Of a DNA stretch of 64,000 nt, positions 8,784 to 17,904 are shown piece after piece. The translations under genes and the position numbers were made by a program. Under the pieces are notes generated by a model, which was not told where the DNA came from, made no database searches, and saw only the letters and a list, made by a program, of their open reading frames with translations. Source of the stretch: Burkholderia sp. (GTDB taxonomy: Bacteria > Pseudomonadota > Gammaproteobacteria > Burkholderiales > Burkholderiaceae). The stretch is from positions 1-64,000 of the forward strand of contig JAIRVP010000081.1 of assembly GCA_031253835.1 (NCBI GenBank), in the 5' to 3' direction. How positions within the stretch are numbered: position 1 is the first letter of the stretch; every line of letters starts with the position of its first letter.

Positions 8784-9725
8784 CTACGCCGTCCCCGGCA
8801 ACGCGCTCGACACGAGCACGGCCGCGACCATCAGCACGCCGCCGAGCACGACGGCCTCGATCCGCAACACTGTGCCGAACCGTTTCAACGAAATCGTCGG
8901 CATCGCCGCGGCCGGATCCTTCAGCGCGGCCAACAGCTTCGGCATCCCGAAGAAACGGTTGTGCCCGCCGAGCGCCGCCGCGATCAGCACCAGCGCGAGC
9001 TTCAGCAGCAGGAGCTGCCCATACGTCGACGCGAGCAGGTTGGCGGGCGTATCGACGCCGCGCCAGCCGTTGTACGCGCCGGTCGCGAACAGCACGATCA
9101 GCGCATACGTCGATGCATCGGACAGCGACTGCACGAACGATGCGCCCGTCGTGCGTTCGCTCACGGGCATGCCGGTGAGCCGCGGCATCACGCCGAATGC
9201 CGTCACGAGCACGAGCCCGACCCACGCGCTGATCGCCAGCAGATGCAGCCAGTCGATCCACACCGGCACGCTGAACAAGCCTGCATCCACCGGATGCCCG
9301 CCGTTGCTGCGCGCGAGCGCGACGCAGGCGAGTGCGGCCCACATCGCGAACGGCACGCGCGTATCGTCGGCGCGCCTGACGAACGACAGCAGCACGACGA
9401 CGAGCATGAACACGCCGCCGGCCAGCCATGCATGACCGAACCCCGTGCCCGCGAGCATCGCGCAGACGGCCGGCCCCGCGTCCAGCAGCGACACTTCGCT
9501 CATCAGCGCGCAGTGCGCCCAGAACGCGGTGATGCTCGCGAGCAGCGACACGGCGGACGCGATGCGCAGCGTCGCGACGAGCCGCCGCGCGACGCCGTGC
9601 TGCCATGCCGATGCGCCGCGCGCGAGCCAGTGGCTGCCGAGCAGCGCCCCGACGACGACGGCGAACCCGGCGTTCTGGATCGCCACCGCCACGAGCCGCA
9701 GCAGGCCGACGATGCCGTCGTTCAT
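8784..9725 (-). CDS. copD: copper resistance membrane protein CopD
   Basis: 313 residues, almost entirely hydrophobic, with about eight membrane segments. The CopD family works with CopC to move copper across or at the inner membrane. Conserved histidines sit in NGGHPVDAGLF and IDWLHLLAISAWVG. The start codon overlaps the copC stop (ATGA at 9725-9722), giving translational coupling. It is the last gene of the leftward copper operon. Confidence 0.9.
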   Translation of the reverse strand: MNDGIVGLLRLVAVAIQNAGFAVVVGALLGSHWLARGASAWQHGVARRLVATLRIASAVSLLASITAFWAHCALMSEVSLLDAGPAVCAMLAGTGFGHAWLAGGVFMLVVVLLSFVRRADDTRVPFAMWAALACVALARSNGGHPVDAGLFSVPVWIDWLHLLAISAWVGLVLVTAFGVMPRLTGMPVSERTTGASFVQSLSDASTYALIVLFATGAYNGWRGVDTPANLLASTYGQLLLLKLALVLIAAALGGHNRFFGMPKLLAALKDPAAAMPTISLKRFGTVLRIEAVVLGGVLMVAAVLVSSALPGTA

Positions 9726-10102
9726 CCCTTCACCCTGAACGTGTAGGTGCCCTTCGTGCGATGCGCGTCGGCCGTCATCGCCGCCCATTGCACCGTATAG
9801 GCGCCGGGCGCGAGCTTCGGCATCGCGACCGTCATCACGCGCGGGTTCGACGCATCGACCTTCGCCTTGTCCTGCGTGACGGCGTTGCCGTTCGCGTCCG
9901 ACACCTTCACCGAGCTGAAGGCCGGTTCGAGGTCTTCGTTGAACGTGAGCCGCACGGTGTCGGGCGCCACGTCGACCGTGCTGCCCGTCGCCGGCGCAGC
10001 GCTTTCCAGCTTGCCGTGCGCCGAGGCCGCGACGGGCGCTGCCGCGAGGATCGCACCGGCCGCGGCGAGGCCGGCCAGCCGCTTGAGCGTCGTGATCGTC
10101 AT
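9722..10102 (-). CDS. copC: periplasmic copper-binding protein CopC
   Basis: 126 residues. The signal peptide ends ASA, so the mature protein begins HGKLESAAP; this N-terminal histidine is the copper(II) ligand of CopC. The C-terminal ADAHRTKGTYTF segment carries the second histidine. The protein is a cupredoxin-like beta sandwich that hands copper to CopD. The ATG at 10102 has GGAG 8 bases before it and is preferred to the in-frame GTG at 10120 that overlaps the previous stop. Confidence 0.92.
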   Translation of the reverse strand: MTITTLKRLAGLAAAGAILAAAPVAASAHGKLESAAPATGSTVDVAPDTVRLTFNEDLEPAFSSVKVSDANGNAVTQDKAKVDASNPRVMTVAMPKLAPGAYTVQWAAMTADAHRTKGTYTFRVKG

Positions 10103-10116
10103 GTTCGTGCTCCGCG

Positions 10117-10464
10117 TCACAGCTTCTTCAGTTCGACGACGGTCAGCGCGCCGTTCACTTCTTCCGCGACGAAGTCGATCTTGTCGCCGGCCTTGACCTG
10201 CGACAGCATCGCCGGGTCCTTCACCTTGAACGCCATCGTCATCCCGTCCATTCCGAGGTTCTCCAGCGGGCCGTGCTTGATCGTCAGCTTGCCGGCAGCC
10301 GTATCGACCTTGCGGATTTCACCGTGCGACATGCGCTGCGCCGCGTCGGCGCCCTGCTTCGCGCCGCCGCTCATGTCCATGCCGGCCATGTCGCCGGCCG
10401 CGTACGACGCGGCGGAAAACGCCAGCGCGCAACCCATTGCCATCAAAACCAGACCCTTCTTCAT
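10117..10464 (-). CDS. CusF-like periplasmic copper-binding protein
   Basis: 115 residues: signal peptide 1-23, a Met-rich linker (GDMAGMDMSG), then one CusF-type OB fold. His64 and Met75/Met77 (GMTMAF) match the CusF metal ligands. The position of CusF Trp44, which caps the copper site, is Met72 here. The protein probably carries Cu(I) in the periplasm for this operon. It is found only inside a longer open frame; the real ATG at 10464 has GGGAG 9 bases upstream. The stop overlaps a possible GTG start of copC, which shows tight packing. Confidence 0.85.
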   Translation of the reverse strand: MKKGLVLMAMGCALAFSAASYAAGDMAGMDMSGGAKQGADAAQRMSHGEIRKVDTAAGKLTIKHGPLENLGMDGMTMAFKVKDPAMLSQVKAGDKIDFVAEEVNGALTVVELKKL

Positions 10465-10532
10465 CGTGTCGACTCCCGTGTGAGTGAAATGAAACCGGCG
10501 GCCGCATCGGCGCGGCCGCCGCGTGCTGCTGC

Positions 10533-11828
10533 TCAGCCGTCCGGCAATTCGCCGGTGTATTCGTAGGCGACGGTGCCCTTCGGATGCCGGAACCAGCCCG
10601 GATCGCGATAGTCGTTGCGGCCGAGCCCCTGCCGCACCTTGCAGACCGTGAACATGCCGCCCATCTCCAGCGGCCCGAACGGGCCCGTGCCCGTCATCAT
10701 CGGCAGCGTGTTGTCGGGCAGCGGCATCTCCATCCCGCCCATCGCGCCGCCCGTGCTGCCCATCGCCATGTAGTCGGGCACGAGCTTGCCGATGCGCTGC
10801 GCGAGATCCTTCTGCGGCACGCCGATCAGGTTCGGCACCTGGTGGCCCATCGCATTCATCGTGTGGTGCGACTTGTGGCAATGGAACGCCCAGTCGCCCG
10901 GGCGATCGGCGGTGAACTCGATCGCGCGCATCTGCCCCACCGCGACATCGGCCGTCACTTCCGGCCAGCGCGCGGCCGGCGGAATCCAGCCGCCGTCGGT
11001 GCCCGCGACCTCGAAGCTGTAGCCGTGCAGGTGGATCGGATGGTTCGTCATCGTCAGGTTGCCGAAACGAATCCGCACGCGGTCGCCCGCGCGCACCGGC
11101 AGCGGATCGATGCCCGGGAACACGCGCGAGTTGAACGTCCACATGTTGAAGTCGGTCATCTCGTTCACGCGCGGCGTATAGCTGCCCGGATCGATGTCGT
11201 ACGCGGCGAGCAGGAACACGAAATCGCGATCGACCGGCATCGTGCCGCGATCCTTCGGGTGCACGATGAACATGCCCATCATCCCCATCGCCATCTGCAC
11301 CATCTCGTCGGCATGCGGGTGATACATGAACGTGCCGTGCGATTCGAGCTGGAACTCGTAGACGAAGGTCTTGCCGGGCGGGATGTGCGGCTGCGTGAGG
11401 CCGCCGACGCCGTCCATCCCGTTCGGCAGCCGCAGCCCGTGCCAGTGGATCGTCGTGTACTCGGGCAGCCGGTTGGTCACGAAGATGCGGACCTTGTCGC
11501 CTTCGACGGCCTCGATCGTCGGGCCCGGCGACTGGCCGTTGTAGCCCCACAGGTTCGCGTTCATGCCGGGCGCCATCTCGCGCACGACGGGCTCGGCCGT
11601 CAGGTGGAACTCCTTCCAGCCGTTCTTCATCCGCCACGGCAGCGTCCAGCCGTTCAGCGTCGCGACGGGCGTGTACGGGCGGCCGTTCGGCGGCACGAGC
11701 GGCGGCTGCGTGCCGGTCTTCGCCATCGTGGGCGCTTCGGGCAGCGACGCGGCGCCGGCCTTGCTGACCATCGCCGCACCGAGCAGCGCGGCGCCCGAGC
11801 CGCTGAGAAATTGTCGACGGGACACCAT
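10533..11828 (-). CDS. TAT-exported multicopper oxidase (CopA/CueO-like)
   Basis: 431 residues, a periplasmic laccase-type oxidase thought to oxidise Cu(I) to Cu(II). The twin-arginine signal SRRQFLSG is at the N-terminus. All copper-binding motifs are present: HWHG (128-131), HPH (170-172), HPIHLHG (263-269) and HCHKSHH (316-322), with Cys317 as the type 1 ligand. A Met-rich stretch (about residues 355-375) resembles the copper-loading region of CopA. The ATG at 11828 follows a GGAAGG ribosome site and lies one base beyond the stop of the TolC-like gene, so the genes are co-transcribed. Confidence 0.9.
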   Translation of the reverse strand: MVSRRQFLSGSGAALLGAAMVSKAGAASLPEAPTMAKTGTQPPLVPPNGRPYTPVATLNGWTLPWRMKNGWKEFHLTAEPVVREMAPGMNANLWGYNGQSPGPTIEAVEGDKVRIFVTNRLPEYTTIHWHGLRLPNGMDGVGGLTQPHIPPGKTFVYEFQLESHGTFMYHPHADEMVQMAMGMMGMFIVHPKDRGTMPVDRDFVFLLAAYDIDPGSYTPRVNEMTDFNMWTFNSRVFPGIDPLPVRAGDRVRIRFGNLTMTNHPIHLHGYSFEVAGTDGGWIPPAARWPEVTADVAVGQMRAIEFTADRPGDWAFHCHKSHHTMNAMGHQVPNLIGVPQKDLAQRIGKLVPDYMAMGSTGGAMGGMEMPLPDNTLPMMTGTGPFGPLEMGGMFTVCKVRQGLGRNDYRDPGWFRHPKGTVAYEYTGELPDG

Positions 11829-11829
11829 G

Positions 11830-13332
11830 TCAATGACCTTCCGGATGCGTTTGCGTCGCGGGCGCCGGTTGCGCCGCGGGGGTGGAAGCCGGCTGCGGGG
11901 CAGCGTCGGCCTTGGGAGTGGATTCGGGTGCCGATGCGGCGGCATTCGTCGCGCGCGGCGCGGCGTCCGACGACGGCAGCCGGCCGCCGACGGCCATCTG
12001 CAGATCGGTTTCGGCGAGCCAGTAGTCCTTCAGCGCATCGATGTAGCCGTTGACCGCGCCGACCTGTTCGCGCGCATCGGCCAGCAGCTCGAACACGCTC
12101 GCGAGCATCCCGTTGTAGCGCAGCAGCAGTTCGTCCGAGATCGTCTTGCGCAGCGGCACGACTTCGTCGCGGTAGTGCGTCGCGACGTCGTAGCTCGTCA
12201 CGTACGCCGCATACGATTCGCGCACTTCGGAACGCGCGTCGATCGCCGTCTTCGCGAGCCGGTTCGCCGACTGCATGTAGATGGCCTCGGCACGCGCGAC
12301 CTTCGCGCCGCCCCAGTCGAACAGCGGAATCTCGACGCTGATCTCGTAGCCGTGCTCGTGACCCTTGCCGGTTTCATAGTTGTTCACGTAGCCGAGATCG
12401 ACCGCGTTGACGAAGCGCGTCGCCTTGCTCAGCCCGAGCGACGACGCGACGCCCTGCGTCTGCAGCTTCGCGGCCTGGATGTCGAAGCGGTTGGTCATCG
12501 CGAAGCGTTCGAGATCGGGCAGGTCCGGGCGCGCTTTCGGCAGGTCGGGCAGGCGCTCGGGCAGCGCGTACTGCGTGCGCTCGCCCCACAGCCCCATCGC
12601 GCGCGTGAGCTTCTCGCGGGCGGCCACGGCCTGCTGGCGCGCCTTCGCGTGCTGCGCGACCGCGTCGGCATGAAACGCCTGTTCGCGTGCGTAGTCGAGG
12701 CGGCTGAAGTTGCCCGCCTGCCGCATGCGCTGCGCGAGTTCGGCGGCCGCGCTCGCGGCGTCGCGCACCTGTTGCGCATAGTTCGCGGCCTGTTCGGCGG
12801 CGACGGCTTCCACGTACGCGCGGCGCGCGTCGGCCGCCACCTTCAGCATCGCGTCGGCCGTTTCGAGCTTGGTCTGCTCGAAGCGGCGGCGTTCGATGTT
12901 CGTCGCGAGCGGCATCGTCAGCAGCGCGAACACGTTCGCCGAGAACGTGCGGCCGAGCGTCAGCTCGCCGTCGCCGGCGCGCGTGCGGCTGAACGCGAAG
13001 CGCGGGTTCGGCAGCCGGCCGGCCTGCACGAGGTCGGCCTCCGACAGCCCGAGTTCGGCGTACGACGCCTGCAGGCCGCGGTTGTTCAGCAGCGCGACCT
13101 GCACCGCGTCGTCCAGCGACAGCGGTTTCGCCAGCAGTTCCTTCGTCCGCTTGTCGACGGCTTCGCGGTCGGCGTCGGTCTTGACGACCACCGCGTCTTT
13201 CCCGATGCGTTCGGATGCGGCGGACGACACGGCATCGAACCCGCCGTCCTTCGAAAACGTCGTACAGCCCGCGAGGAACGCCAGCGCGACCGCGGCCGCG
13301 CCGATCCTCGGCGATATCGCCAGGTTCGTCAT
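11830..13332 (-). CDS. TolC-family outer-membrane efflux lipoprotein (CusC-like)
   Basis: 500 residues with lipobox LAGC near residue 21, then long alpha-helical repeats and beta segments typical of outer-membrane efflux proteins (RTKELLAKPLSLDDAVQVALLNN, EISVEIPLFDWGGAKV). The C-terminal ~50 residues are Ala/Pro-rich and end with a His. It probably forms the outer-membrane duct for the copper operon, though no RND or fusion partner is in this operon; partners may come from the cus operon at 20.7-27.1 kb. The start overlaps the preceding gene (ATGA at 13332-13329). Confidence 0.85.
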   Translation of the reverse strand: MTNLAISPRIGAAAVALAFLAGCTTFSKDGGFDAVSSAASERIGKDAVVVKTDADREAVDKRTKELLAKPLSLDDAVQVALLNNRGLQASYAELGLSEADLVQAGRLPNPRFAFSRTRAGDGELTLGRTFSANVFALLTMPLATNIERRRFEQTKLETADAMLKVAADARRAYVEAVAAEQAANYAQQVRDAASAAAELAQRMRQAGNFSRLDYAREQAFHADAVAQHAKARQQAVAAREKLTRAMGLWGERTQYALPERLPDLPKARPDLPDLERFAMTNRFDIQAAKLQTQGVASSLGLSKATRFVNAVDLGYVNNYETGKGHEHGYEISVEIPLFDWGGAKVARAEAIYMQSANRLAKTAIDARSEVRESYAAYVTSYDVATHYRDEVVPLRKTISDELLLRYNGMLASVFELLADAREQVGAVNGYIDALKDYWLAETDLQMAVGGRLPSSDAAPRATNAAASAPESTPKADAAPQPASTPAAQPAPATQTHPEGH

Positions 13333-13601
13333 TGCGCGGCCCCTCCGTGCGCCGCATGCGCGCCGCCGTTGCGCGCCGCCTTGCCGGGCTTCGCGGGCCG
13401 CGCCATCACGTCGCGGTTCAGTTGCTTCCAGCCCGGGCCTTCGTCGTCGCGATACGGCCGGTAGCCGTCGAACGCGGACGTCACGGTGACGTCCGGCACC
13501 GACGCGGCGGCGTCCGCCGGATCGGGTAACGCGGTTTGCGCAGGCGCGAGCGACGGCACGAAGGCCGCCGCGCTCAACAGCGCCGCAGTAATCAGTCGCA
13601 T
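13329..13601 (-). CDS. small periplasmic protein at the head of the copper operon
   Basis: 90 residues with a signal peptide ending APAQ (about residue 22). The mature part has an aromatic/acidic patch (FDGYRPYRDDEGPGWKQLN) and a basic, His-containing tail (GGAHAAHGGAAQ). I do not recognise a named family. Its tight coupling to the TolC-like gene suggests a role in copper handling, and the tail histidines could bind metal. That is inference from context only. Confidence 0.7.
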   Translation of the reverse strand: MRLITAALLSAAAFVPSLAPAQTALPDPADAAASVPDVTVTSAFDGYRPYRDDEGPGWKQLNRDVMARPAKPGKAARNGGAHAAHGGAAQ

Positions 13602-13689
13602 GAAAATGTCTCGTCGTGAGTCGTCCGGCGGACCTGGTGCGGCCGCCAGCGTGGATTGCAGGTCGCGGCCGGTCGGCCACGGGCAGGGA

Positions 13690-14046
13690 CTAGGCGGGCA
13701 TCCGGCGCGGCGGCCGGTCGATGCCGCCGGTCAGGAACGACACGACGACGGCCGACAGCGGCTGCGCGACGATCGCGACGCGGACGCTCGTTGCGGCGGG
13801 CACCGCTCCGGCACCCGACATGCCCGTGCCGAAGCAGCAGGACACGCATGCGGAACACGACGGTGCATGCGGTGCGTGGCTGTCGTGACCTGCGTGGCCC
13901 GCCTGCGCGGCCGGCATCGCATGCGGCGCCGCTTCCATCGGCGCGACGGCAACGCGTTCGCACGGCATCGAAACAGCCGCGAACGACTGGATCGGCAGGC
14001 TCAGCGCCAGCAGCACGACGAGGAGGAATTTGCGCCAGGACGACAT
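13690..14046 (-). CDS. Cys/His-rich secreted protein (DUF2946-like)
   Basis: 118 residues. A signal peptide (about 1-24, SLPIQSFA) is followed by a His-rich stretch (HAGHDSHAPHAPS), a cysteine knot region (SCSACVSCCFG), a hydrophobic segment and the C-terminal RPPRRMPA. The closing RPPR motif and hydrophobic helix recall DUF2946. Cys/His density suggests soft-metal binding. It is the promoter-proximal gene, upstream of the copper operon and opposite the copper two-component system. The gap of 88 bp to the next gene leaves open whether it shares the operon. The ATG at 14046 is preferred because the signal peptide starts there. Confidence 0.7.
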   Translation of the reverse strand: MSSWRKFLLVVLLALSLPIQSFAAVSMPCERVAVAPMEAAPHAMPAAQAGHAGHDSHAPHAPSCSACVSCCFGTGMSGAGAVPAATSVRVAIVAQPLSAVVVSFLTGGIDRPPRRMPA

Positions 14047-14213
14047 GGATGCGGAATCAGGCAGGCAACGACCGGTTGGGCCGGCGCGGCGCCGTGACGG
14101 CGCGCACCGGGGGACAAGACGGCTGCAGCTTATCGCCGCCGCGGTGACGACGACATGGCCGAAACATGACCGGATTTTCATGAAGCGCCGGCGAAGCGAC
14201 ACCCGGACGCTTC

Positions 14214-14229
14214 ATGACAACCCCGTCAT
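14214..14229. promoter_or_regulatory. candidate response-regulator box in the divergent copper promoter region
   Basis: An inverted repeat ATGAC-N6-GTCAT lies between the leftward copper genes and the rightward two-component system. CusR/CopR-type regulators bind TGAC..GTCA-like dyads in this setting, so it may be the operator for both directions. Only one copy is clear. Confidence 0.4.
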
Positions 14230-14314
14230 CCGGCGGTCATCCTTCGCGCATGCGCGGCACCTTAAGCTCAGGCGTTACACTGACCGGCTGGAATCACGGA
14301 CAGCCTGCCTCACC

Positions 14315-14986
14315 ATGCGGATACTGATAGTCGAAGACGAACCCAAGATGGCGTCGTACCTCCGGAAGGGGCTGATGGAGGCGAGCTACACGGTCGACAT
14401 CGCGGAAAACGGCAAGGACGGGCTGTTCCTCGCGCTGCACGAGGATTTCGATCTCGTCGTGCTCGACGTGATGCTGCCGGAGCTGGACGGCTTCGAGGTG
14501 CTCAAGCGGCTGCGCGCGCAGAAGCAGACGCCCGTGCTGCTGCTCACGGCGCGCGAGGCGATCGAGGACAAGGTCGCCGGGCTCGAACTCGGCGCCGACG
14601 ATTACCTGCTCAAGCCGTTCGCGTATGCCGAATTCCTCGCGCGCATCCGCTCGCTGCTGCGGCGTGCGCCGCGCAACGTGCGCGACATCCTGCAGGTGGC
14701 CGATCTCGAGGTCGACCTGCTCAAGCGCCGCGTGCGGCGCGCCGACACCCGCATCGACCTGACCGCGCAGGAATTCTCGCTGCTGCAGCTGCTCGCGGAG
14801 CGCGAAGGCGAAGTGCTGACGCGCACGTTCATCACGTCGCAGATCTGGGACATGAACTTCGACAGCGACACGAACGTCGTCGATGCGGCGATCAAGCGGC
14901 TGCGCGCGAAGATCGACAACGCGTATGAGAAAAAGCTGATCCACACGATCCGCGGGATGGGTTACGTGCTCGAGGATCGCTCGTGA
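14315..14986 (+). CDS. OmpR-family copper/heavy-metal response regulator (CopR/IrlR-like)
   Basis: 223 residues. The receiver domain has Glu7/Asp8, phosphorylation site Asp51 (VVLDVMLPELDGF) and a conserved Lys in LLKPFAYAEFLARI. The C-terminal winged helix is of the OmpR type (LTAQEFSLLQLLAEREGEVLTR, then HTIRGMGYVLE). It closely follows the heavy-metal branch (CopR, CusR, IrlR). The start codon is the ATG at 14315, well inside a longer open frame. The stop overlaps the GTG start of the kinase (GTGA). It probably activates the adjacent copper genes. Confidence 0.9.
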   Translation: MRILIVEDEPKMASYLRKGLMEASYTVDIAENGKDGLFLALHEDFDLVVLDVMLPELDGFEVLKRLRAQKQTPVLLLTAREAIEDKVAGLELGADDYLLKPFAYAEFLARIRSLLRRAPRNVRDILQVADLEVDLLKRRVRRADTRIDLTAQEFSLLQLLAEREGEVLTRTFITSQIWDMNFDSDTNVVDAAIKRLRAKIDNAYEKKLIHTIRGMGYVLEDRS

Positions 14987-16392
14987 CCGCGAGCCCGGCT
15001 TCGTATTCGCTGCTGCGGCGGCTGACGCTCGCGTTCGCGGTCGTCGCGGCGCTCGTGTTCGCGCTGACCGGCGCGTACCTGTACCGCTCGCTGTCCGCCG
15101 AACTCACGCGGCGCGACGACATCGAGATTTCCGGCAAGCTCAACCAGTTCATGCAGCTCGCGCACGCCAGCGGCTCGACGGCCGCGCTGCGCGCCGATCC
15201 GGCCGTGTTTCATGAAGTGCTGCTGTCGCATCCGGGTGTCTATCTCGGCATCTACGACGCGCAGAACCGGCCGCTCGTCGAGCATTCCGACGAGGCCGGC
15301 AACACGCTGGCGTCGGTCATCGCGGCCCCGCATTCAACCGGTGGCGCCTCCGGCCCGTTCACGTGTGCGCCGCCCGGCATCGGCACATCCCGCTGCGTGT
15401 ATGCGCGCGAAACGCTGCCGTCCGGCGAAGCGATCCAGGTCGCGCTCGCGCGCACGGCGACCGATCGCCAGTCGCTGCTCGAAAGCTATCGCGTCGACAT
15501 CTGGCTTGCGGCGGCCGTCGGCGCGCTGCTGGTCGGCGCGCTCGGCTACGCGGTCGCGTCGCGCGGCCTGCGCCCGGTCGAGAGCCTCGGCCGGCAGACG
15601 TCGCGCATCGAGGCGCACAACCTGAACGCGCGCCTCGACGCGCGCGGCGGCCCGGTCGAGCTGCGCGAGCTCGCGACGTCGGTCAACCGGATGCTCGACC
15701 GCCTCGAACGCGCGTTCGTGCGGCTATCGCAGTTCTCGTCGGATCTCGCGCACGACATGCGCACGCCGCTCGCGAACGTGATCAGTTCGTCGCAGATCAC
15801 GCTGTCGCGTGCGCGCACGACCGAGGAATACGAAGCGCTGATCGATTCGAACATCGAGGAATGCGAACGGCTGCAGCGGATGATCGAGAACATGCTGTTT
15901 CTCGCGCGCACCGACAACGCTCGGCAGCACCTGAAAACCGCCGAGCTCGACGCAGGCAGCGAGCTGCGCCGGCTCGCGTCGTATTTCCAGGCGCTGGCCG
16001 ACGAGGCCGGCGTGCGCATCGACGTGCGCGGCGAAGCGCCGGTCGTCGCCGATGCCACGCTGTTCCGGCGCGCGGTCAGCAACCTCGCGTCGAATGCGCT
16101 CGAGCACGCGGAAGCCGCGTCGACGATCGAGCTGGCCGTGTCGGCGCAACCGCATTACGCGGTCGTCGAGGTCACGAATCGCGGCGCCGCGATTCCGCCC
16201 GAGCAGGTCGAACGGATCTTCGAACGCTTCTACCGCATCGATTCGTCGCGGCACGGTGCGGCGCGCAATGCGGGCCTCGGGCTCGCGATCGTGAAGTCGA
16301 TCATGGAGCTGCATCGCGGCAAGGTGGAGGTCGCGAGCCGCGACGGGCGCACGACGTTTGCGCTTTATTTTCCGCGCGGCGCCAGCAGTTAA
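14983..16392 (+). CDS. heavy-metal sensor histidine kinase (CusS/IrlS-like)
   Basis: 469 residues: membrane segment 12-35, a periplasmic sensor loop of about 135 residues, a second membrane segment 172-193, HAMP (RGLRPVESLGRQTSRI), and a HisKA H-box with His257 (SSDLAHDMRTPLAN). The ATPase has an N box (NLASNALEHAEA), FERFYRID and GLGLAIVKSIM. The architecture is that of CusS/CopS/IrlS, which sense periplasmic Cu or Ag. It starts with GTG and is translationally coupled to the regulator. Confidence 0.9.
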   Translation: MTASPASYSLLRRLTLAFAVVAALVFALTGAYLYRSLSAELTRRDDIEISGKLNQFMQLAHASGSTAALRADPAVFHEVLLSHPGVYLGIYDAQNRPLVEHSDEAGNTLASVIAAPHSTGGASGPFTCAPPGIGTSRCVYARETLPSGEAIQVALARTATDRQSLLESYRVDIWLAAAVGALLVGALGYAVASRGLRPVESLGRQTSRIEAHNLNARLDARGGPVELRELATSVNRMLDRLERAFVRLSQFSSDLAHDMRTPLANVISSSQITLSRARTTEEYEALIDSNIEECERLQRMIENMLFLARTDNARQHLKTAELDAGSELRRLASYFQALADEAGVRIDVRGEAPVVADATLFRRAVSNLASNALEHAEAASTIELAVSAQPHYAVVEVTNRGAAIPPEQVERIFERFYRIDSSRHGAARNAGLGLAIVKSIMELHRGKVEVASRDGRTTFALYFPRGASS

Positions 16393-16411
16393 GCCGCTCG
16401 CCGCCTTCCCG

Positions 16412-17620
16412 CTAGCGATCCTGCCCGGTGCCGAACGACGCGCGAATGCAGGCGAGCAGCACGATGGTCGCCACACTGAACACGGCCCCCGCGTAGAACG
16501 TGGCGGCGGCGCCCACCCGGTCCCACAACATGCCCGCGACGACGCTCGACACGAGCGTCACGACGCCGCTGAGCAGGTTGAATACACCGAACGCCGTCCC
16601 TCTCAGGTCGGCCGGCGCGGCATGCGCGACCATCGTCGCGAGCAGCCCCTGCGTCATCCCCATGTGGAGCCCCCACAACGCGACGCCGGCGAGCACGAGG
16701 CCCCAGTGCGTGCCGTGTGCCAGCACGATATCGGCGGCGATCAGCATGACGAGCCCGGCCACCATCAGCTTCGTGTGGCTCGTCGTGTCGGCGAGCTTGC
16801 CGAACGGATAGGCCGACACCGCGTACACGACGTTCATCGCCACCATCACGAGCGGCACGAGCGCGACGGGCACGCCGCTGCCCATTGCGCGCAGCACCAG
16901 AAACGCCTCGCTGAAGCGGGCCAGCGCGAACACGGCGCCGATCGCAACGACCCACCAGTAGCGGGCGCCGAGTTGCGCGACGACCTCGCGGCGGATCGGG
17001 TTGACGCGCTTTTCGCCTGGCGCGCGCGCCGGCTCGTCGACACCGAACGCGAGCAGCGCCACGGCCAGCACGCCGGGGATCACGGCCAGCCAGAACGCGA
17101 GGCGAAAATCGTCGCGCCAGGCCAGCATGATGACGACGGCCAGCAACGGCCCGAGGAATGCGCCCACCGTATCGAGCGACTGCCGCAGCCCGTAGGCGGC
17201 GCCGCGCAGGTGGACCGGCGTGACATCGGCCACCAGCGCATCGCGCGGCGCGCCGCGGATCCCCTTGCCGATCCGGTCGACGATCCGCGCCGTCACCACG
17301 ACGCCGATCGTCGGTGCGATCGCGAACAGCGGCTTGCTGAGCGCGCCGAGCCCGTAGCCGGCGACCGCGAGCCACTTGCGATTGCGCAGGTAGTCGCTCA
17401 GCGTGCCGGAGAACACCTTGACGACCGGCGACGTCGCTTCGGCGATCCCTTCGATCAGGCCGATCGTCGTCGCGCTCGCGCCGAGCCCCGCCATCAGGAA
17501 CATCGGCAACAGGCTGTGGATGATTTCCGACGACACGTCCATCAGCAGGCTCACACAGCCCAGCACCCAGACGCTGCGCGGAATCTGGCGAAGAATGCCG
17601 GTCGACGATTCGGTCTGCAT
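16412..17620 (-). CDS. MFS transporter
   Basis: 402 residues with about twelve membrane segments. The loop 2-3 motif reads FSGTLSDYLRNRKW and the fifth-helix region GLRQSLDTVGAFLGPLLA. It belongs to the major facilitator superfamily, probably a drug or metabolite exporter of the small 12-helix type. RIGKGIRGAPRDALVADV is characteristic of a group found near heavy-metal loci, but the substrate is unknown. It converges on the copper sensor kinase (19 bp between stops), so it is a separate transcript. Confidence 0.82.
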   Translation of the reverse strand: MQTESSTGILRQIPRSVWVLGCVSLLMDVSSEIIHSLLPMFLMAGLGASATTIGLIEGIAEATSPVVKVFSGTLSDYLRNRKWLAVAGYGLGALSKPLFAIAPTIGVVVTARIVDRIGKGIRGAPRDALVADVTPVHLRGAAYGLRQSLDTVGAFLGPLLAVVIMLAWRDDFRLAFWLAVIPGVLAVALLAFGVDEPARAPGEKRVNPIRREVVAQLGARYWWVVAIGAVFALARFSEAFLVLRAMGSGVPVALVPLVMVAMNVVYAVSAYPFGKLADTTSHTKLMVAGLVMLIAADIVLAHGTHWGLVLAGVALWGLHMGMTQGLLATMVAHAAPADLRGTAFGVFNLLSGVVTLVSSVVAGMLWDRVGAAATFYAGAVFSVATIVLLACIRASFGTGQDR

Positions 17621-17716
17621 GGGCCGCTCCCGGTCCAGGAATCCTGGCGTTGAATGCCTGTGATGCTACTGCAGACCCGTGACGCGCTCGCATGCTGCGG
17701 TGGTCGCCCGCCCGTT

Positions 17717-17902
17717 CTAGTCGGCCGTCTCGCGCCGGATCTTCGCCTGCCGGCGCGTACGGTCGTTCAGTATCTGGTGCCGGCGATGGTCGGTCAGCTT
17801 CTTCCAGTCGCGCGCCTCGTCACGCGTGCGCAGGCAGCCGACACAAAAGCCCGTCCGGCCGTCGAACGCGCACAGGTCGATGCACGGCGATTTCACGGCC
17901 AC
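17717..17902 (-). CDS. DUF1289 small cysteine protein
   Basis: 61 residues starting MAVKSPCIDLCAFDG. Four cysteines (C7, C11, C20, C23) form the DUF1289 pattern CxxxC...CxxC, followed by a basic tail. Function unknown; the cysteines suggest a small metal or Fe-S site. The start is GTG at 17902, chosen because GAAGG lies about 10 bases upstream. The gene begins 2 bases beyond the dmeF stop, so it is probably the last gene of the dmeR-dmeF transcript. Confidence 0.75.
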   Translation of the reverse strand: MAVKSPCIDLCAFDGRTGFCVGCLRTRDEARDWKKLTDHRRHQILNDRTRRQAKIRRETAD

Positions 17903-17904
17903 GA

